From NCBI RefSeq assembly GCF_902497895.1, contig NZ_CABVHQ010000025.1, forward strand, positions 1 to 64,000: a stretch of DNA of 64,000 bases. Direction: 5' to 3'. The notes beneath the pieces were generated by a model, which had not been told where the DNA came from, did not search any database, and was given only the letters and a program-made list of their open reading frames with translations. This DNA comes from Pseudomonas fluorescens. Its GTDB lineage: Bacteria > Pseudomonadota > Gammaproteobacteria > Pseudomonadales > Pseudomonadaceae. The position numbers and the translations under genes were made by a program. This document shows, piece after piece, positions 52,480 to 61,946 of the stretch. The number at the start of each line of letters is the position of its first letter. Position 1 is the first letter of the stretch.

Positions 52480-54855
52480 TTGGTAGAGTACGTAGTTTCC
52501 CTCGATAAGCTCGGCGTCCACGATGTAGAGCATGTGGGGGGCAAGAACGCATCCCTGGGCGAGATGATCAGTAACCTTGCAGGTGCCGGTGTATCGGTGC
52601 CTGGTGGCTTTGCTACAACGGCTCAGGCTTACCGTGACTTCCTTGAACTAAGCGGTCTGAACGATCAGATCCACGCCGCACTCGATGCGCTGGACATCGA
52701 AGACGTGAATGCCCTGGCGAAAACCGGCGCGCAAATCCGTCAATGGATCATGGATGCCGAATTCCCCGAAAAACTCAACGCCGAAATCCGCACTGCGTTC
52801 GCCACGCTGTCGGCCGGCAACCCTGACATGGCCGTCGCTGTGCGTTCTTCGGCTACCGCTGAAGACTTGCCCGACGCGTCCTTCGCCGGTCAGCAGGAAA
52901 CCTTCCTCAACATCCGTGGTGTCGAGAACGTTATTCGCGCCGCCAAGGAAGTGTTCGCTTCGTTGTTCAACGACCGCGCCATCTCCTACCGGGTACACCA
53001 GGGTTTCGACCACAAACTGGTGGCCTTGTCGGCCGGTGTGCAGCGCATGGTGCGTTCGGAAACCGGCACTGCCGGCGTCATGTTCACCCTCGACACCGAA
53101 TCGGGTTTCCGTGACGTGGTGTTTATCACCGGTGCTTACGGCCTGGGTGAAACCGTCGTGCAAGGCTCGGTGAACCCGGACGAGTTCTACGTTCACAAGC
53201 ACACCCTGACCGCCGGTCGTCCGGCCATTTTGCGCCGCAACCTGGGCAGCAAAGCCATCAAGATGATCTACGGCGAAGTGGCCACGGCCGGCAAGTCGGT
53301 CAAGACCATCGATGTCGACAAAGCCGATCGTGCGCGGTTCTGCCTCAGCGACGCTGAAGTCAACGAACTGGCCAAGCAAGCGATGATCATCGAGAAGCAC
53401 TACAAGTGCCCGATGGACATCGAATGGGCCAAAGACGGTGACGACGGCAAGCTGTACATCGTTCAGGCCCGTCCTGAAACCGTGAAAAGCCGCACCTCGG
53501 CCAACGTCATGGAGCGTTACCTGCTCAAGGAAACCGGGACCGTGCTGGTTGAAGGTCGTGCCATCGGCCAGCGCATCGGCGCCGGCAAGGTGCGGATCAT
53601 CAAAGACGTTTCCGAGATGGACAAGGTCCAGCCGGGCGACGTTCTGGTTTCCGACATGACCGACCCGGACTGGGAACCGGTGATGAAGCGCGCCAGCGCC
53701 ATTGTCACCAACCGTGGCGGGCGTACCTGCCACGCGGCGATCATCGCTCGCGAACTGGGGATCCCGGCCGTCGTGGGTTGCGGCAATGCCACCGAACTGT
53801 TGAAAGACGGCCAGGGCGTTACCGTGTCCTGCGCTGAAGGCGACACCGGTTATATCTTCGAAGGCGAACTGGGCTTCGATATCAAGAAAAACTCCATCGA
53901 CGCCATGCCTGATCTGCCGTTCAAGATCATGATGAACGTCGGTAACCCGGACCGTGCCTTCGACTTCGCGCAGTTGCCGAATGCTGGTGTGGGCCTGGCC
54001 CGTCTGGAATTCATCATCAACCGCATGATCGGCGTGCACCCCAAGGCACTGCTGAACTACGCCGGGCTGCCGCAGGACATCAAGGAAAGCGTCGACAAGC
54101 GCATTGCCGGCTACGACGATCCGGTCGGTTTTTATGTCGAGAAGCTGGTCGAAGGCATCAGCACCCTGGCCGCGGCATTCACGCCGAAAAAGGTCATCGT
54201 GCGTCTGTCGGACTTCAAGTCCAACGAATACGCCAACCTGATCGGCGGCAAACTCTACGAGCCGGAAGAAGAAAACCCGATGCTGGGTTTCCGTGGCGCC
54301 TCGCGTTACATCAGCGAAGCGTTCCGTGACTGCTTCGAGCTCGAATGTCGTGCGCTGAAGCGTGTGCGCAATGAGATGGGCCTGACCAACGTCGAAATCA
54401 TGGTGCCGTTCGTCCGTACCCTGGGCGAAGCCAGCCAGGTCATCGACCTGTTGGCGGAAAACGGTCTGAAGCGCGGCGAAAATGGCCTGCGCATCATCAT
54501 GATGTGCGAACTGCCGTCCAACGCCATCCTGGCTGAAGAGTTCCTCGAGTTCTTCGATGGCTTCTCCATCGGTTCCAACGACCTGACCCAGCTGACCCTG
54601 GGCCTGGATCGCGACTCCGGGATCATCGCGCACCTGTTCGACGAACGTAATCCTGCGGTCAAGAAGCTGTTGGCCAATGCCATCCAGGCATGCAACAAGG
54701 CCGGCAAATACATCGGTATTTGTGGCCAGGGCCCTTCCGATCACCCTGATCTGGCCAAATGGCTGATGGAACAAGGTATCGAAAGCGTTTCGTTGAACCC
54801 CGATTCCGTACTGGAAACCTGGTTCTTCCTCGCAGAGGCTCAGGCTCCGGTCTGA
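52480..54855 (+). CDS. ppsA: Phosphoenolpyruvate synthase
   Basis: 791 residues, all three PEP-synthase domains: an N-terminal ATP-grasp domain ([31 protein letters not shown]), a swivelling phosphohistidine domain with [20 protein letters not shown] (catalytic His, about 425), and the C-terminal PEP/pyruvate barrel ending with Cys in [16 protein letters not shown]. It makes PEP from pyruvate in gluconeogenesis. The start is TTG at 52480, selected by GTGGAGAG just upstream and by the conserved beginning [12 protein letters not shown]. Confidence 0.95.
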   Translation: MVEYVVSLDKLGVHDVEHVGGKNASLGEMISNLAGAGVSVPGGFATTAQAYRDFLELSGLNDQIHAALDALDIEDVNALAKTGAQIRQWIMDAEFPEKLNAEIRTAFATLSAGNPDMAVAVRSSATAEDLPDASFAGQQETFLNIRGVENVIRAAKEVFASLFNDRAISYRVHQGFDHKLVALSAGVQRMVRSETGTAGVMFTLDTESGFRDVVFITGAYGLGETVVQGSVNPDEFYVHKHTLTAGRPAILRRNLGSKAIKMIYGEVATAGKSVKTIDVDKADRARFCLSDAEVNELAKQAMIIEKHYKCPMDIEWAKDGDDGKLYIVQARPETVKSRTSANVMERYLLKETGTVLVEGRAIGQRIGAGKVRIIKDVSEMDKVQPGDVLVSDMTDPDWEPVMKRASAIVTNRGGRTCHAAIIARELGIPAVVGCGNATELLKDGQGVTVSCAEGDTGYIFEGELGFDIKKNSIDAMPDLPFKIMMNVGNPDRAFDFAQLPNAGVGLARLEFIINRMIGVHPKALLNYAGLPQDIKESVDKRIAGYDDPVGFYVEKLVEGISTLAAAFTPKKVIVRLSDFKSNEYANLIGGKLYEPEEENPMLGFRGASRYISEAFRDCFELECRALKRVRNEMGLTNVEIMVPFVRTLGEASQVIDLLAENGLKRGENGLRIIMMCELPSNAILAEEFLEFFDGFSIGSNDLTQLTLGLDRDSGIIAHLFDERNPAVKKLLANAIQACNKAGKYIGICGQGPSDHPDLAKWLMEQGIESVSLNPDSVLETWFFLAEAQAPV

Positions 54856-54867
54856 TAGGTGAATGAA

Positions 54868-54942
54868 GTGTCGGTCAGCATTGGCTGACCGACACTTTCA
54901 GATTCGAGTAGGGCGGGCTCCATCTGGATGCCGCCCTTTTTT
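54868..54942 (+). terminator. Two terminators downstream of ppsA
   Basis: GTGTCGGTCAGC/GCTGACCGACAC (54868-54895, loop ATTG) is a strong hairpin with a short T stretch. GGGCGG/CCGCCC (54911-54936) follows, with six T residues to 54942. Either or both end the ppsA transcript. Confidence 0.8.
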
Positions 54943-54955
54943 GTGCAAGAGCATT

Positions 54956-55945
54956 ATGCAAAGCAGCAGCAACCTATTTCCTGTGGCCTTGATCAGCGCC
55001 GAACGTCGTGGCGATCTGAGCGAGGACGTCTATCGCTTGAAACCGGGCAACAGCCCGGATGGCACCGTGGAACTGGCCGTCACCCGCTTGGGCATGGCCG
55101 ATGGACCGCAAGTGCGCGGTGTTCCGGTGGTCCTGCTTCACGGCAGTTTTTCCAACCGGCGCTTCTGGTTTTCACCCAAGGGCCTGGGGCTGGGTGCCTA
55201 TCTGGCGCGCGCCGGCTTTGATGTGTGGATTCCCGAGATGCGCGGCCACGGCTTGTCCCGGCGCAATCAGCACTATCCCAAGAACCGCGTTGCCGACTAT
55301 GCCCGCTACGATCTGCCGGCGATTGCCGCGTTCGTCCGTGAGCAAAGTGGCCAGATCCCCCATTGGCTCGGGCATTCGCTGGGTGGCATCACCCTGGCGG
55401 CGGCCTTGGGTGGCCAGTACCTGGGCGAACCCGCAGTAGCGTCCGCGGCGTTTTTCGGCACCCAGGTCAGTCGCACCTACTGGCCGTTGAAAATTCCACC
55501 GGTAGAGTGGAGTGGACGTTTTATCTTGAAGCGTTTCGCCCAGATTTCCGGCTCCCGGTTCAAGCGCGGCCCCGAGGACGAGCCGATTGGCCTGGCCCTG
55601 GAAGGCATGCGCTGGTACGGGCTGTTCGGGCGTTTCGGCGATGCCGACAAAGACTGGTGGGCGGGGCTGGCAGAGGTCCAGGTACCGGTGCTGGCGGTCA
55701 GTGCAACCGATGATCATCAGGACCCGACGTGGGCCTGCCGCAAACTCTTCGAGCAGTTTGGCGGTGAACAAAAACAGTTCGTTTGCCTGGGGCGTGAGCA
55801 GGGCTTTAGTGAAAATTTTGGCCATGTGGCAATGCTGGTCAGCAAAAGTGCCCAAACAGAAGTCTGGCCACTGGTGGAGCGCTGGTTGAACGATCAGCAA
55901 GCGCCATTGCTGACCCATAAGTCGAATCTGGCCGCAGCAGTCTGA
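54956..55945 (+). CDS. Alpha/beta-fold hydrolase
   Basis: 329 residues. VPVVLLHGSFSNRRFW (oxyanion region), MRGHGLSRRNQHYP, nucleophile elbow HWLGHSLGGITLA (Ser about 139), an acid in VSATDDHQDP and a late His in NFGHVAML. Found at this position in other pseudomonads between ppsA and rraA. Substrate unknown. The ATG at 54956 lies after the ppsA terminators; the frame extending to 54863 runs through them and is not coding. Confidence 0.85.
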   Translation: MQSSSNLFPVALISAERRGDLSEDVYRLKPGNSPDGTVELAVTRLGMADGPQVRGVPVVLLHGSFSNRRFWFSPKGLGLGAYLARAGFDVWIPEMRGHGLSRRNQHYPKNRVADYARYDLPAIAAFVREQSGQIPHWLGHSLGGITLAAALGGQYLGEPAVASAAFFGTQVSRTYWPLKIPPVEWSGRFILKRFAQISGSRFKRGPEDEPIGLALEGMRWYGLFGRFGDADKDWWAGLAEVQVPVLAVSATDDHQDPTWACRKLFEQFGGEQKQFVCLGREQGFSENFGHVAMLVSKSAQTEVWPLVERWLNDQQAPLLTHKSNLAAAV

Positions 55946-56153
55946 ACCGAGCGCTCTAACAAGGGCGTTTCGCTCTGCTCGACTAACGGCTAAGATATGA
56001 CGCATTGAGCTGTTTTGGTCACTTTCGGTTACTGGGTCAGCCTTCATGTTCGGCTCAAACCTTGAATATCCGGCGCCGGAATTCGTTTATTAGCGTAATC
56101 GCTGCGATTTTCGACTCTTTCTATCGTGTGCTTTCCTTTACAGGAGTTTCTCG

Positions 56154-56645
56154 ATGAAACATTACCTTACTCCCGACCTGTGCGACGCCTACCCGGAACT
56201 GGTGCAGGTGGTCGAACCGATGTTCAGCAATTTTGGCGGTCGTGATTCCTTCGGCGGCGAAATCGTGACCATCAAGTGCTTCGAAGACAACTCGCTGGTC
56301 AAGGAACAGGTTGATCTCAAGGGGAACGGCAAGGTGCTGGTGGTCGATGGCGGTGGTTCGCTGCGCCGGGCGTTGCTGGGCGACATGCTGGCCGAGAAAG
56401 CCGCCAAAAACGGTTGGGAAGGGCTGGTGATCTACGGTTGCATCCGGGATGTCGATGTCATCGCGCAAACCGATCTGGGCGTCCAGGCCCTGGCCAGTCA
56501 CCCGATGAAGACTGACAAGCGCGGTATCGGTGATCTCAACGTTGCAGTGACCTTTGCTGGCGTGACCTTTCGTCCAGGCGAATACATTTATGCGGACAAT
56601 AACGGCGTGATCATCTCGCCAAGCCCGCTGAAGATGCCTGAGTAA
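56154..56645 (+). CDS. rraA: Ribonuclease E activity regulator RraA family protein
   Basis: 163 residues of the RraA/HMG-aldolase-like fold: [42 protein letters not shown], and [19 protein letters not shown] with the metal-site Arg-Asp. RraA of E. coli inhibits RNase E. Some homologues instead have 4-hydroxy-4-methyl-2-oxoglutarate aldolase activity, so the regulatory role is by homology. AGGAG at about 56141 is the ribosome site. Confidence 0.9.
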   Translation: MKHYLTPDLCDAYPELVQVVEPMFSNFGGRDSFGGEIVTIKCFEDNSLVKEQVDLKGNGKVLVVDGGGSLRRALLGDMLAEKAAKNGWEGLVIYGCIRDVDVIAQTDLGVQALASHPMKTDKRGIGDLNVAVTFAGVTFRPGEYIYADNNGVIISPSPLKMPE

Positions 56646-56671
56646 AGCGTTCGATCAAGCAAGGGGTAAGG

Positions 56672-57667
56672 ATGTTCGAGGAAGAAAACGCGCAGTGGGG
56701 GCTGGTTCACGCCCTGGTGCTGGATGGTAAAGGCGGTGCGCGTTCGATTGCCCGGACTGAACTGGATGACCTGCAACTGCAGCCATACGAGAGTATTTGG
56801 CTGCATTGGGATCGCAGTCACCCGCAAACCCAGACCTGGCTGCGTAAATACAGCGGCCTGAGCGAATTCAGCTGCGACCTGCTGCTTGAAGAAAATACCC
56901 GGCCACGGCTGCTGCCGTTGCCGGACAGCCAACTGCTGCTGTTTCTGCGCGGGATCAACCTCAATCCGGGAGCCGAACCGGAAGACATGGTCTCGGTACG
57001 GATCTTCGGTTCCGCCCAGCGGGTGATTTCCCTGCGCTTGCGTCCCTTGCGGGCCACCGATGAACTGTTGGTGCGCCTGGATGAAGGCAAGGGGCCGAAA
57101 ACCGCCTCTGAACTCATCCTTTATATGGCTCAGTACCTGACCAACAAGGTTCAGGATCTGGTCAGCAATCTCTCGGAAATCGTCGATGAGGAAGAAGAAA
57201 AGCTGGATGCCGACGAACGGTATACTCCGGAACATGGCGCCGTTTTGCAGATCCGTCGAAGAGCCGCGGCACTGAAACGTTTCCTTGCGCCGCAGCGGGA
57301 TATTTTCGGGCAGCTGACCCGGATCAAATTGCCGTGGTTCGTCGAAGACGATGGCGACTACTGGAACGAATTGAACAACAGCCTGACGCGTTACCTGGAA
57401 GAGCTGGAATTGACCAGAGAGCGGGTGGGGCTGGTGCTGGAGGCCGAGGACCGGCGTTTGAGCGTGCGGATGAATCGCACGATGTACCGCTTCGGGATCA
57501 TCACCTGTATCTTTCTGCCGATGAGTTTTCTGGCCGGTTTGCTGGGAATAAATGTCGGCGGAATACCCTTTTCCGAGAGCCCGTATGGCTTCCTCGTGGC
57601 CTGTCTGATGATGCTCTCGGTGGGTCTGGGACAGTGGTGGTTATTCCGCCGTTTGCGCTGGGTCTGA
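56672..57667 (+). CDS. cmaX: CorA/ZntB-family magnesium or zinc transporter CmaX
   Basis: 331 residues. A long cytoplasmic N-terminal domain ends in a helical stalk (LEELELTRERVGLVLEAEDR). Two membrane helices follow at the C-terminus, with GLLGINVGGIPF where CorA has GMN; the GIN variant is typical of ZntB-like members. It heads the cmaX-crfX-cmpX-sigX cluster linked to envelope homeostasis in Pseudomonas. Confidence 0.88.
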   Translation: MFEEENAQWGLVHALVLDGKGGARSIARTELDDLQLQPYESIWLHWDRSHPQTQTWLRKYSGLSEFSCDLLLEENTRPRLLPLPDSQLLLFLRGINLNPGAEPEDMVSVRIFGSAQRVISLRLRPLRATDELLVRLDEGKGPKTASELILYMAQYLTNKVQDLVSNLSEIVDEEEEKLDADERYTPEHGAVLQIRRRAAALKRFLAPQRDIFGQLTRIKLPWFVEDDGDYWNELNNSLTRYLEELELTRERVGLVLEAEDRRLSVRMNRTMYRFGIITCIFLPMSFLAGLLGINVGGIPFSESPYGFLVACLMMLSVGLGQWWLFRRLRWV

Positions 57668-57730
57668 TGGTTTGGCATGTGACCCGAAGAATTTTCATCG
57701 CGTCTTTCACAGACATCTCGAGAGGTGCGT

Positions 57731-57976
57731 ATGCACGATCCGTTCGAACAGTCTTTGCGTGACATGCTCCAGGCGACGCCGTCTACCCGTGACGACGATG
57801 CCTGCCTGGGCCGCGTACTGAAAACCGCCAACCGTCAGGTGGGTGCGGGTGATCTGTTCAGCTTGCTGGGGCGCTGGTTGCCGGCGCTGATGATTGCCCT
57901 CAATAACGGCTCGGCCCATGTCTCACCGGTTTCCCGTCGTAAATCTACTGCCCGCACTGCTGATAAGGCTGATTGA
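57731..57976 (+). CDS. crfX: CrfX, small protein of the sigX cluster
   Basis: 81 residues, soluble, N-terminal helical stretch MHDPFEQSLRDMLQATPS and a hydrophobic middle LFSLLGRWLPALMIAL. No recognised domain. Identified as CrfX by position between cmaX and cmpX and by size. ATG 57731 follows AGAGGTGCG; its stop lies two bases before the cmpX start. Function not established. Confidence 0.85.
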   Translation: MHDPFEQSLRDMLQATPSTRDDDACLGRVLKTANRQVGAGDLFSLLGRWLPALMIALNNGSAHVSPVSRRKSTARTADKAD

Positions 57977-57978
57977 AT

Positions 57979-58803
57979 ATGGAACTTGATCTCTGGACTC
58001 AGAGCCTCGTCACTGCGATGACTGCATTGTGGACCAAGGTAGCGAATTTCATCCCCAACCTGTTTGGCGCACTGGTGGTGTTGCTGTTGGGGTTCGTCGT
58101 GGCCAAGCTGCTCGACACCTTGCTTTCAAAATTACTGGCAAAACTGGGCCTGGATCGCCTGATGGGCGGTACCGGTTTGACCAAGATTTTGTCCCGAGCG
58201 GGCCTGCAGGTGCCGATCTCGACCTTGATCGGCAAAATCGTGTATTGGTTCGTTTTGCTAATTTTTTTGGTTTCTGCTGCAGAATCACTTGGCTTGGAAA
58301 GAGTTTCGGCTACGCTCGATATGTTGGCGTTGTATTTGCCGAAGGTCTTTGGCGCCGCCCTGGTGTTGCTGGTAGGGGTCCTGCTGGCGCAGCTGGCCAA
58401 TGGGCTGGTACGGGGCGCAGCAGAGGGCGTAGGCCTGGATTACGCCGCAGGCCTTGGACGTATCGCCCAGGGCCTGGTGATCATCATCAGTATTTCGGTG
58501 GCGATCAGCCAGTTGGAGGTCAAGACTGACCTGCTCAACCACGTGATTGTCATCGTTTTGATAACCGTTGGTCTGGCAGTTGCCTTGGCCATGGGGTTGG
58601 GAAGCCGGGAAATCGCCGGCCAGATTCTTGCGGGAATTTATGTGCGTGAGTTGTATCAGGTTGGGCAACAAGTGCGTGTTGGCGAGGTCGAAGGGCAGAT
58701 CGAAGAGATCGGCACGGTTAAAACCACACTGCTGACCGATGAGGGTGAGCTAGTCTCTCTCTCCAATCGGATGATGCTGGAGCAGCATGTGAGTAGCCGC
58801 TAA
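57979..58803 (+). CDS. cmpX: CmpX, MscS-related mechanosensitive ion channel family protein
   Basis: 274 residues with five membrane segments (for example FIPNLFGALVVLLLGFVVAKLL, YWFVLLIFLVSAA, VFGAALVLLVGVLLAQLANGL) and a cytoplasmic end (LYQVGQQVRVGEVEGQIEEIG) matching the MscS beta domain. CmpX affects membrane stress responses and sigX expression in pseudomonads. ATG 57979 begins after the crfX stop; the upstream TTG at 57973 overlaps it. Confidence 0.9.
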   Translation: MELDLWTQSLVTAMTALWTKVANFIPNLFGALVVLLLGFVVAKLLDTLLSKLLAKLGLDRLMGGTGLTKILSRAGLQVPISTLIGKIVYWFVLLIFLVSAAESLGLERVSATLDMLALYLPKVFGAALVLLVGVLLAQLANGLVRGAAEGVGLDYAAGLGRIAQGLVIIISISVAISQLEVKTDLLNHVIVIVLITVGLAVALAMGLGSREIAGQILAGIYVRELYQVGQQVRVGEVEGQIEEIGTVKTTLLTDEGELVSLSNRMMLEQHVSSR

Positions 58804-58894
58804 CCCGGCAAACCCTGCTAATGTATGCCGCCGCAAAAAGCCCGCTAATCCGGGCCGCGGCGGACATTGACCTGACTGTCGGCACTGACTCGTT

Positions 58895-59485
58895 TTGAAT
58901 AAAGCCCAATCGCTATCCATGCGCTACGACCCCCGCGAGCTCTCTGATGAGGAGTTGGTTGCGCGCTCGCACACGGAGCTGTTTCACGTAACACGCGCCT
59001 ACGAAGAGTTGATGCGGCGCTACCAGAGAACCTTATTTAACGTTTGTGCACGCTATTTAGGGAACGATCGTGACGCAGACGATGTCTGTCAGGAAGTGAT
59101 GTTGAAGGTGTTGTATGGTTTGAAGAACTTCGAGGGCAAATCGAAGTTCAAGACCTGGCTATACAGCATCACGTACAACGAATGCATCACGCAGTATCGG
59201 AAGGAACGGCGCAAGCGTCGCTTGATGGACGCGTTGAGTCTCGACCCCCTCGAGGAAGCATCTGATGAGAAGATGCCGAAACCCGAGGAAAAGGGTGGAC
59301 TTGATCGCTGGTTGGTGTATGTGAACCCGATTGACCGGGAAATTCTGGTGCTACGATTTGTCGCAGAGCTGGAATTTCAGGAGATCGCGGACATAATGCA
59401 TATGGGTTTGAGTGCTACAAAAATGCGTTACAAACGCGCTCTAGATAAATTGCGTGAGAAATTTGCAGGCATTGCTGAAACTTAG
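58895..59485 (+). CDS. sigX: ECF sigma factor SigX
   Basis: 196 residues. Sigma region 2 (YEELMRRYQRTLFNVCARYLGNDRDADDVCQEVMLKVL) and region 4 (LVLRFVAELEFQEIADIMHMGLSATKMRYKRALDKL). SigX controls oprF and fatty-acid/membrane genes. The likely start is TTG 58895 (LNKAQSLSMRYDPREL), since the sequence homologous to other SigX proteins begins there; ATG 58919 is the alternative. Confidence 0.95.
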   Translation: MNKAQSLSMRYDPRELSDEELVARSHTELFHVTRAYEELMRRYQRTLFNVCARYLGNDRDADDVCQEVMLKVLYGLKNFEGKSKFKTWLYSITYNECITQYRKERRKRRLMDALSLDPLEEASDEKMPKPEEKGGLDRWLVYVNPIDREILVLRFVAELEFQEIADIMHMGLSATKMRYKRALDKLREKFAGIAET

Positions 59486-59511
59486 TTCAGCGCAAATATC
59501 TCTTACGTGTA

Positions 59512-59533
59512 GGCAAGTTCTGATAGACTTGCC
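59512..59533 (+). terminator. Hairpin between sigX and oprF
   Basis: GGCAAGT (59512-59518) pairs with ACTTGCC (59527-59533). No long T run follows, so it may be an attenuator or processing site that lets some sigX transcript continue into oprF. Low certainty. Confidence 0.4.
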
Positions 59534-59592
59534 GCCGAGTTGTCCCCCGGTTTGCGGGACTGCTTCACAATCACCAGATGGGGATTTAACGG

Positions 59593-60627
59593 ATGAAACT
59601 GAAAAACACCTTGGGCTTGGCCATTGGTTCTTTTATTGCCGCTACTTCGTTCGGCGCGCTGGCACAAGGCCAAGGCGCAGTTGAAATCGAAGGCTTCGCC
59701 AAGAAAGAACAGTACGACAGCGCCCGTGATTTCAAAAACAACGGCAACCTGTTCGGCGGTTCGGTTGGTTACTTCCTGACCGACGACGTTGAACTGCGTC
59801 TGGCTTACGACGAAGTGCACAACGTGCGTTCCGATGACGGTCGTAACATCAAGGGCTCGGATACCGCTCTGGATGCTCTGTACCACTTCAACAACCCAGG
59901 CGACATGATCCGTCCATACGTCTCCGCCGGTTTCTCCGATCAGAGCATCGGCCAGAACGGCAAAAGCGGTCGTAACGGTTCCACTTTCGCCAACGTTGGC
60001 GGCGGTGCCAAGCTGTACTTCACCGAGAACTTCTACGCCCGTGCCGGCGTTGAAGCTCAGTACAATATCGACCAGGGCGACACCGAGTGGGCTCCAAGCG
60101 TCGGTATCGGCGTGAACTTCGGTGGCGGCTCCAAGCCTGCTGCAGCACCAGCTCCAGCTCCGGCTGAAGTGTGCGCCGACAGCGATAACGATGGCGTGTG
60201 CGACAACGTCGACAAGTGCCCAGACACCCCAGCCAACGTAACTGTTGATGCTGATGGCTGCCCGGCAGTTGCTGAAGTTGTTCGTGTTGAGCTGGACGTG
60301 AAATTCGACTTCGACAAGTCGGTAGTCAAGCCTGCCAGCTACGGCGACATCAAAAACCTCGCTGACTTCATGAAGCAGTACCCATCCACCAGCACTACTG
60401 TTGAAGGTCACACTGACTCCGTCGGTCCTGACGCTTACAACCAGAAACTGTCCGAGCGTCGTGCAAACGCCGTTAAGCAAGTTCTGACCAACCAGTACGG
60501 TGTTGAATCGTCCCGCGTTCAGTCCGTTGGTTACGGCGAATCCCGCCCAGTTGCCGACAACGCAACTGACTCGGGCCGCGCTGTAAACCGTCGCGTAGAA
60601 GCGCAGGTTGAAGCTGCCGCTAAGTAA
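59593..60627 (+). CDS. oprF: Major outer-membrane porin OprF
   Basis: 344 residues. Signal peptide MKLKNTLGLAIGSFIAATSF..ALA. N-terminal beta barrel (about 25-185) of OmpA type. A Pro/Ala linker (AAAPAPAPAE) with the four-Cys, Ca-repeat-like stretch CADSDNDGVCDNVDKCPDTP is followed by the C-terminal peptidoglycan-binding OmpA domain with GHTDSVGPDAYNQKLSERRA. It is a structural porin and diffusion channel, transcribed partly by SigX. Confidence 0.97.
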   Translation: MKLKNTLGLAIGSFIAATSFGALAQGQGAVEIEGFAKKEQYDSARDFKNNGNLFGGSVGYFLTDDVELRLAYDEVHNVRSDDGRNIKGSDTALDALYHFNNPGDMIRPYVSAGFSDQSIGQNGKSGRNGSTFANVGGGAKLYFTENFYARAGVEAQYNIDQGDTEWAPSVGIGVNFGGGSKPAAAPAPAPAEVCADSDNDGVCDNVDKCPDTPANVTVDADGCPAVAEVVRVELDVKFDFDKSVVKPASYGDIKNLADFMKQYPSTSTTVEGHTDSVGPDAYNQKLSERRANAVKQVLTNQYGVESSRVQSVGYGESRPVADNATDSGRAVNRRVEAQVEAAAK

Positions 60628-60643
60628 TTAGTTTGCAGCTCTG

Positions 60644-60669
60644 AAAAGCCCGGCCTAGGCCGGGCTTTT
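60644..60669 (+). terminator. Rho-independent terminator after oprF
   Basis: AAAAGCCCGGCC/GGCCGGGCTTTT with a TA centre: a perfect 12-base stem beginning 17 bases after the oprF stop, with T residues at its 3' side. Confidence 0.92.
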
Positions 60670-60732
60670 CTTTGTCTGCGATTTGATGTCGGGTTCCGCA
60701 CATAGGCTAGTTCCCATAGTGTGAAGGGGCAC

Positions 60733-61152
60733 ACAAATCCCCCGTAGGAGCTGGCGAAGCCTGCGATCTTTTGATCTTGATTTTGATTCGATCTTGTGGG
60801 AACGGGCTTGCCCGCGATGAAGGCGGCCTGACAGCCGGCCTGTCTCTCGCGGATGTACCCATCCCAATGTAGGAGCTGCCGCAGGCTGCGATCTTTTCAG
60901 CGGCTGATGGAAGTGTCGCGGCTGACACCAGGATCAAAAGATCGCAGCCTGCGGCAGCTCCTACGGTGAAAGGGGTGTTAATAAATCTCGCGTAGGAACT
61001 GGCGAAGCCGGCGATCTTTTCAGCGGTCGATGGAAGTGTCGCGGCTGACGCCAGGATCAAAAGATCGCAGCCTGCGGCAGCTCCTACAGTGTGATGGGGG
61101 TATACGAATCTCCCCCGTAGGAGCTGGCGAAGCCTGCGATCTTTTCAGCGGT
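60733..61152. repeat. Dense REP array, about seven units in alternating orientation
   Basis: Units of the GTAGGAGCTGCCGCAGGCTG / GATCAAAAGATCGCAGCCTG family lie at about 60742, 60871, 60931 (inverted), 60993, 61053 (inverted) and 61117, with one unit of the GGGCTTGCCCGCGATG family near 60803. A block of about 120 bases (GATCTTTTCAGCGG... to CAGCTCCTAC) is nearly duplicated at 60888-60965 and 61013-61087. It fills the space between oprF and cobA with no gene. Confidence 0.9.
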
Positions 61153-61174
61153 CGGGGCGCAGCTTTCGGCGGTC

Positions 61175-61936
61175 CTACAGGGCCACGTCTGCGCACCACT
61201 CTGCCGCAGGCAATGATGATTTGACCTCTTCACAAGCTGCCACCGCGCCGATCACCAGGATAGCCGGGCTTTTCAGCTGGAAGGCGAGGGCGTCTTCCTG
61301 CATGGCAGTCAGATCGCTCCGACATTCCCTTTGCTGGGGCAGCGAAGCGTTTTCAATCATCGCCACCGGCGTATCCGCCGCCATTCCGCCAGCCAACAGT
61401 TGCTCGCGAATTTCGCTGAGTTTGGCCACGCCCATGTAGATCACCAGGGTGGTACCGCCTTGGGCCAGGGCCTGCCAGTTCAGGCTGCTGTCGTCTTGTG
61501 TATGGGCGGTCACCAGGGTCACGCCACGGCTGATGCCACGCAGCGTCAGGGGGATATTGCATTGCGTCGCTCCGGCCAGGCCGGCGGTGATGCCATTGAC
61601 CATTTCGACGGCAATGCCATGGGTTCTGAGCCACTGCGCTTCTTCACCGCCACGCCCGAAAATGCACGGATCTCCGCCTTTGAGCCGGACCACGCATTTT
61701 CCCTGGCGGGCATAGCGCAGCATCAGACGATGAATGAACTCCTGCGGTGTGGAGCGACAGCCGCCGCGTTTGCCGACGGCAATGATGCGTGCCTGTGGGC
61801 AATGGGCCAGCACGGCCTCGTTGACCAGATCATCGATCAACACCACATCCGCTTCGCCCAGGGCGCGTACCGCTTTGAGGGTCAACAATTCGGGATCGCC
61901 AGGACCTGCGCCCACCAGCCAGACTTTTGCGCTCAT
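61175..61936 (-). CDS. cobA: Uroporphyrinogen-III C-methyltransferase
   Basis: 253 residues of the SUMT family: VWLVGAGPGDPELLTLKAVRAL at the start, VRLKGGDPCIFGRGGEEAQWL, GITAGLAGATQCNIPLTLRG and VIYMGVAKL. It methylates uroporphyrinogen III at C2 and C7, giving precorrin-2 for sirohaem and cobalamin. Next to the nitrate reductase gene, as expected for sirohaem supply to nitrite reductase. Eleven bases separate it from the reductase stop. Confidence 0.94.
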   Translation of the reverse strand: MSAKVWLVGAGPGDPELLTLKAVRALGEADVVLIDDLVNEAVLAHCPQARIIAVGKRGGCRSTPQEFIHRLMLRYARQGKCVVRLKGGDPCIFGRGGEEAQWLRTHGIAVEMVNGITAGLAGATQCNIPLTLRGISRGVTLVTAHTQDDSSLNWQALAQGGTTLVIYMGVAKLSEIREQLLAGGMAADTPVAMIENASLPQQRECRSDLTAMQEDALAFQLKSPAILVIGAVAACEEVKSSLPAAEWCADVAL

Positions 61937-61946
61937 GTTCTATTCC

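Noticed and set aside
52648..54774. 708-residue open frame antisense to ppsA
   Set aside because: ppsA is unambiguous on the other strand. The antisense product is rich in His, Val and Asp with no motif, a common artefact of strong third-position GC bias.
60733..61152. CRISPR-like array of repeats
   Set aside because: Units alternate in orientation, are imperfect, belong to a family scattered over the window and have no uniform spacers or cas genes.
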